NCBI GenBank assembly: GCA_948960675.1
Contig: CARDPF010000124.1
Coordinates: 1-8,748, forward strand
From: an uncultured Eisenbergiella sp.
GTDB taxonomy: Bacteria; Bacillota; Clostridia; Lachnospirales; Lachnospiraceae
DNA: 8,748 nt
Reading direction: 5' to 3'
The notes beneath the pieces are model-generated. The model saw only the letters and a list, made by a program, of their open reading frames with translations. It was not told where the DNA came from and searched no databases. How positions within the stretch are numbered: position 1 is the stretch's first letter; the number at the start of each line of letters is the position of its first letter. The translations under genes were made by a program, and so were the position numbers. Positions 6,354 to 8,748 of the stretch are shown piece after piece.

Positions 6354-6973
6354 ACAATTGCCGCCTTTCCTTCCGTCACCTTCACCCTGCCGTTGGCGAT
6401 CAGGTCGATCGCCAACGGCAGTATCTGCCATTCCGCCTGCTCCATCACCCTTTGCTGCAGGGACTTTGGCGTGTCGAAGGGCTCCACCTCCACCGCCTTC
6501 TGCAAAAGAATCGGGCCGGTATCCATTCCCCCGTCCACAAAATGTACGGTGGCGCCTGTCACCTTCACACCCCGCGCAAGCACCGCCTCATGCACCCGCA
6601 GGCCGTAGTAGCCAACCCCGCAAAACGACGGGATCAGGGACGGATGGATATTGATGATCCGATCCGGAAACGCAGCAATCATTTCCTGCGGAATAGCCAC
6701 CAAAAAGCCGGCCAGCACGATCAAATCCGGCGCAATCTTCTCTGCCGCCTCCAGCAGCGCCCGGTTAAAAAGTTCCCGGTTTCCATAAGCTTTTGGGGAT
6801 ATGCAGAGCGCTTCGATTCCCCTGTCCCCGGCCCGTCTAAGGGCATAGGCATTGGCATTGTTGCTGATCACGGCTTCCACCTTCGCATTGGTGAGAGTCC
6901 CGTTGTCGATGGCGTCCAAAATGGCCTGCAGGTTAGTTCCACCGCCGGAAACACACACCAAAAGCCTCAGCAT
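6350..6973 (-). CDS. purN: Phosphoribosylglycinamide formyltransferase (GAR transformylase, folate-dependent)
   Basis: PurN transfers a formyl group from 10-formyltetrahydrofolate to GAR, the product of PurD, giving FGAR. At 207 residues it is a typical single-domain PurN. The start [16 protein letters not shown] holds the phosphate-binding loop. The catalytic Asn and His are in [10 protein letters not shown] (Asn108, His110), and the catalytic Asp is in MDTGP (Asp151), matching Asn106, His108 and Asp144 of the E. coli enzyme. The segment between them is five residues longer than in E. coli (contains [13 protein letters not shown], 118-130), which may be usual in Clostridia (recollection). 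The ATG overlaps the end of purM by 7 bp and the stop overlaps the purD start by 4 bp. Only weak ribosome-binding sites precede either start, consistent with coupled translation. The last codons contain a perfect 15-bp inverted repeat, described separately. Confidence 0.97.
   Translation of the reverse strand: MLRLLVCVSGGGTNLQAILDAIDNGTLTNAKVEAVISNNANAYALRRAGDRGIEALCISPKAYGNRELFNRALLEAAEKIAPDLIVLAGFLVAIPQEMIAAFPDRIINIHPSLIPSFCGVGYYGLRVHEAVLARGVKVTGATVHFVDGGMDTGPILLQKAVEVEPFDTPKSLQQRVMEQAEWQILPLAIDLIANGRVKVTEGKAAIV
6387..6421 (-). other. Perfect 15-bp inverted repeat with 5-nt loop inside the 3' end of purN
   Basis: In the minus-strand RNA, CUGCCGUUGGCGAUC pairs perfectly with GAUCGCCAACGGCAG around the loop GACCU. 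It encodes [12 protein letters not shown] (residues 185-196 of PurN), which reads like normal family sequence and not an insertion. The stem is GC-rich and ends 33 nt before the purD ATG. No U-run follows, so it is not an intrinsic terminator. It could slow ribosomes, protect an mRNA end or tune purD translation; all of this is inference. Confidence 0.75.
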
Positions 6974-7992
6974 AGCGCCACGCCCTTTTCCCCGGCTTCC
7001 ACCCGGCCGATCACATAAGGAATCTCCCCGGCGCTGCGCATCGCCTCCATGGCCTTATCTGCATCCGAAGGATCCAGCGCCACAATCATGCCGATTCCCA
7101 TATTATAGGTATTGTACATCATCTGCTCCGTTATGCCCCCCTTTTGGGCCAGCAAACTAAAAATAGCGGGCACGGGATAGCTGTCCTTATGGATAACGGC
7201 CCGCATTCCCTCCGGCAGCATGCGCGGCACATTCTCGTCAAATCCCCCTCCCGTGATATGACTGCACCCCTTTAGCCGTATCCCGGCATCCTTAACTGCC
7301 CGGAGCGCCCGCACATAAATGCGGGTGGGCGTAAGCAGGCACTCTCCCAGCGTCTGCCCAAGTTCGTCGTAATAAACGGCCAGACTCTCCTTTGTCACAT
7401 CAAACACCTTGCGCACAAGGGAAAAACCGTTGGAATGCACACCGGAACTTGCCATACCGATGAGAACGTCCCCTTCCCGGACGCCCTTGCCTGTTACCAA
7501 ATCTTTCTCATCCACAATGCCCACCGCAAATCCGGCAAGGTCATACTCGTCCTCAGGCATCAGTCCCGGATGCTCCGCCGTCTCCCCGCCGATCAGGGCG
7601 GCCCCGGCCTGTCTGCAGCCCTCCGCCACACCCTTGACAATGGCGGCTATCTTCTCCGGCTCATTTTTTCCACAGGCGATGTAGTCCAAAAAGAACAGCG
7701 GCTCGCCGCCCGCGCAGGCAATATCGTTGACACACATCGCCACACAGTCGATTCCCACCGTATCATGCCGGTCCATCAAAAATGCCAGCTTAATCTTCGT
7801 GCCAACACCGTCCGTTCCGGAAACCAGCGTCGGCTTCTCCATATTTTTAAACCGTTCCATGGAAAACGCACCTGAAAAGCCGCCAAGCCCCCCCAAAACC
7901 TCCGGGCGCATGGTGCCTTTCACATATTGTTTCATCAGTTCCACGGATTTGTATCCGGCCTCTATGTCCACGCCTGCACTCTTATAGTCCAT
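6967..7992 (-). CDS. purM: Phosphoribosylformylglycinamidine cyclo-ligase (AIR synthetase)
   Basis: PurM closes the imidazole ring, turning FGAM into AIR with ATP, in the cytoplasm; AIR is the precursor of PurE's substrate. The 341-residue protein shows the family signatures in order: [20 protein letters not shown] at the start, GTDGVGTK (59-66), [10 protein letters not shown] (82-91), GGETAEHPG (135-143), [10 protein letters not shown] (181-190), HITGGG (245-250) and [10 protein letters not shown] (293-302). An in-frame ATG 12 nt upstream (8004) would add MGDG. I chose the downstream one because family members begin at this MDYK and a G-rich stretch lies at ribosome-binding distance, but the two are hard to separate. 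The gene overlaps purE by 11 bp and purN by 7 bp, so it is translated as part of a tight four-gene block. No anomaly was seen in the active-site motifs. Confidence 0.97.
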   Translation of the reverse strand: MDYKSAGVDIEAGYKSVELMKQYVKGTMRPEVLGGLGGFSGAFSMERFKNMEKPTLVSGTDGVGTKIKLAFLMDRHDTVGIDCVAMCVNDIACAGGEPLFFLDYIACGKNEPEKIAAIVKGVAEGCRQAGAALIGGETAEHPGLMPEDEYDLAGFAVGIVDEKDLVTGKGVREGDVLIGMASSGVHSNGFSLVRKVFDVTKESLAVYYDELGQTLGECLLTPTRIYVRALRAVKDAGIRLKGCSHITGGGFDENVPRMLPEGMRAVIHKDSYPVPAIFSLLAQKGGITEQMMYNTYNMGIGMIVALDPSDADKAMEAMRSAGEIPYVIGRVEAGEKGVALC

Positions 7993-8500
7993 TCCGTCCC
8001 CCATCCTTTACCCTGTTTTCCTGCTGCAGCCCTTCGTCCTTTTTACGGACATTCTCCTCCATTTCCCTGCCATAGGCCTTAAGCTTTTCCAAAAGTGCAG
8101 CATCCGATACCGCTAAAATCTTCGCCGCCAAAAGCCCCGCGTTTGCACCGCCGTTAATCGCCACGGTGGCCACCGGAATCCCGGAGGGCATCTGCACAAT
8201 GGAATAGAGGGAATCCCTTCCCCCAAGGGATGTGGTATGCATCGGAACCCCAATCACCGGCAGTGCAAAAAGAGCCGCACACATGCCCGGCAAATGAGCC
8301 GCCATGCCTGCGCCTGCGATAATCACCCGGATCCCCCGCTCTTCGGCGGTCTTTGCATATGCAAAAAAGGTGTCTGGCATCCGGTGCGCGGAAATAATAC
8401 GCATCTCATAAGTGATGCCGAATTTGTCCAGAATCTCTGCCGCTTTCTGCATAACGGGCAGATCGGAATCGCTGCCCATCACAATGCTGACCTGTGCCAT
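7982..8500 (-). CDS. purE: PurE, 5-(carboxyamino)imidazole ribonucleotide mutase (class I type)
   Basis: PurE produces CAIR in the imidazole carboxylation step after PurM. The 172-residue protein has the class I signatures: GSDSDLPVM (9-17), SAHRMPD (37-43, with the catalytic His40), [12 protein letters not shown] (62-73), [12 protein letters not shown] (94-105) and [11 protein letters not shown] (116-126). Class II enzymes, which use AIR and CO2 directly, have different residues in these places, so this one is expected to act on N5-CAIR and need a PurK partner, which is not in the window. About 20 charged residues after 150 ([14 protein letters not shown] and on) form an extension that overlaps the purM start by 11 bp. 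The ATG at 8500-8498 has a strong GGGAGGT site (8509-8515), 8 nt upstream. It is the first gene after the operon promoter. Confidence 0.97.
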   Translation of the reverse strand: MAQVSIVMGSDSDLPVMQKAAEILDKFGITYEMRIISAHRMPDTFFAYAKTAEERGIRVIIAGAGMAAHLPGMCAALFALPVIGVPMHTTSLGGRDSLYSIVQMPSGIPVATVAINGGANAGLLAAKILAVSDAALLEKLKAYGREMEENVRKKDEGLQQENRVKDGGRNGL

Positions 8501-8557
8501 GCAAGATTACCTCCCATGATGAAACCTGTCACAAAATGCCACAACTTATCAATCTAC

Positions 8558-8586
8558 AGTGTACTAGACTTTTTCCCCGAATGCAA
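8558..8586 (-). promoter_or_regulatory. Sigma-A promoter of the purE-purM-purN-purD operon
   Basis: On the minus strand the -35 is TTGCAT (8586-8581) and the -10 is TACACT (8563-8558), with a 17-bp spacer. Transcription should start near 8551, leaving a leader of about 50 nt with the purE ribosome-binding site. That is too short for a purine riboswitch aptamer plus expression platform, and no aptamer is visible. The only trace of a PurR-type box is CCGAA at the -35 edge (8577-8581), not enough to call. Confidence 0.8.
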
Positions 8587-8748
8587 GCCCTATTTAAACT
8601 GTTAAAACAATCACCCGTGAATCAATGTCACTTAGTTAAGCAATCGGCTTTTGGGGCGTGCCGACGGGCGGGGAAGGCGGATCCTGCCCCAGACCGGACA
8701 CCCCTGCCGGGTGGACGGTTCCTTACGCATGCATACATGCAAAACGGG
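8587..8748. other. Gene-free region upstream of the pur promoter
   Basis: I see no convincing coding sequence in these 162 bases. The region holds copy 2 of the dispersed element (8615-8700) and a short inverted repeat GCATG-CATA-CATGC (8727-8740). A 32-codon frame on the minus strand (8730-8632) has no ribosome-binding site and ends inside the repeated block, so it is not called. The end or terminator of the preceding gene is not visible and probably lies beyond the window. Confidence 0.6.
8615..8700. repeat. Copy 2 of the degenerate dispersed intergenic element
   Basis: CAATGTCACTTAGTTAAGC (8623-8641) and GCCCCAGACCGGACA (8686-8700) match the blocks of copy 1 in the same order and orientation, but are spaced 23 nt further apart. 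The 9-mer CCGTGAATC (8615-8623) is the exact reverse complement of the 9-mer preceding the first block in copy 1. Both copies lie about 35-45 bp upstream of a -35 hexamer. The matches are short, so membership of a wider repeat family is inferred. Confidence 0.5.

Noticed and set aside
6354..6431. Longer purD start adding 26 residues
   Set aside because: The extra residues are the out-of-frame reading of the purN 3' end including its hairpin. The family start [14 protein letters not shown] at 6353 is clear.
6209..7018. Plus-strand ORF of 269 codons opposite purN/purD
   Set aside because: It lies fully antisense to two certain genes, its composition (His, Arg, Pro, Gln, Ser rich) is typical of shadow frames in GC-rich DNA, and it has no recognisable motif.
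8501..8557. Purine riboswitch in the purE leader
   Set aside because: The predicted leader is about 50 nt, mostly the ribosome-binding site, with no aptamer core or terminator stem.
8570..8586. PurR-type box (CCGAA core) at the pur promoter
   Set aside because: Only a single five-base match is present and the second half of the paired box is missing.
8632..8730. 32-codon minus-strand ORF upstream of the pur promoter
   Set aside because: It has no ribosome-binding site, terminates within the repeated block and resembles no known protein.

Overview
The window looks like chromosomal DNA of a Gram-positive anaerobe of the class Clostridia, most likely a moderately high-GC member of the Lachnospiraceae. 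This is an inference from protein flavour, from the purE-purM-purN-purD order, from the clpC/radA neighbourhood with a small beta-rich protein between the two, and from the lack of ctsR, mcsA and mcsB beside clpC. Every convincing gene lies on the minus strand, so transcription runs from high to low coordinates. No mobile element, CRISPR array, tRNA or rRNA was seen.

Unit 1 (8586 down to about 3740) is a purine operon. A good sigma-A promoter (8558-8586) drives purE, purM, purN and purD, whose reading frames overlap by 11, 7 and 4 bp, which suggests translational coupling. Together they supply three parts of de novo IMP synthesis: PurD makes GAR, PurN formylates it, PurM closes the imidazole ring to AIR, and PurE works on the carboxylated product. 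purC, purF, purL, purH and purK are not in the window. After purD, 71 bp on, comes a non-purine gene. It encodes a predicted secreted or membrane protein with a signal peptide, a bacterial SH3 domain, one transmembrane helix and a strikingly acidic, repetitive cytoplasmic tail. The unit ends at a stem-loop terminator (3740-3773) that overlaps an alternative, mutually exclusive hairpin.

Unit 2 (3630 down to beyond position 1) is a proteostasis/repair operon: a small GntR-family (YtrA-like) repressor, clpC, a 136-residue protein of unknown function, and the first 81 codons of radA, cut by the window edge. Its promoter is near consensus. Both hexamers lie inside inverted repeats, and the one over the -10 is a 23-bp palindrome that is a natural operator for the GntR protein. 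A GntR regulator therefore holds the place that CtsR-McsA-McsB occupies upstream of clpC-radA in Bacillus.

The two regions upstream of the promoters (3631-3739 and 8587-8748) hold no genes. They share short blocks in the same order and orientation, so they probably carry degenerate copies of a dispersed intergenic element. The other notable structure is a perfect 15-bp inverted repeat with a 5-nt loop inside the 3' end of purN, just before the purD start. I see no obvious large undescribed system. The best leads are the GntR-clpC control region, the acidic-tailed SH3 membrane protein and the purN hairpin.
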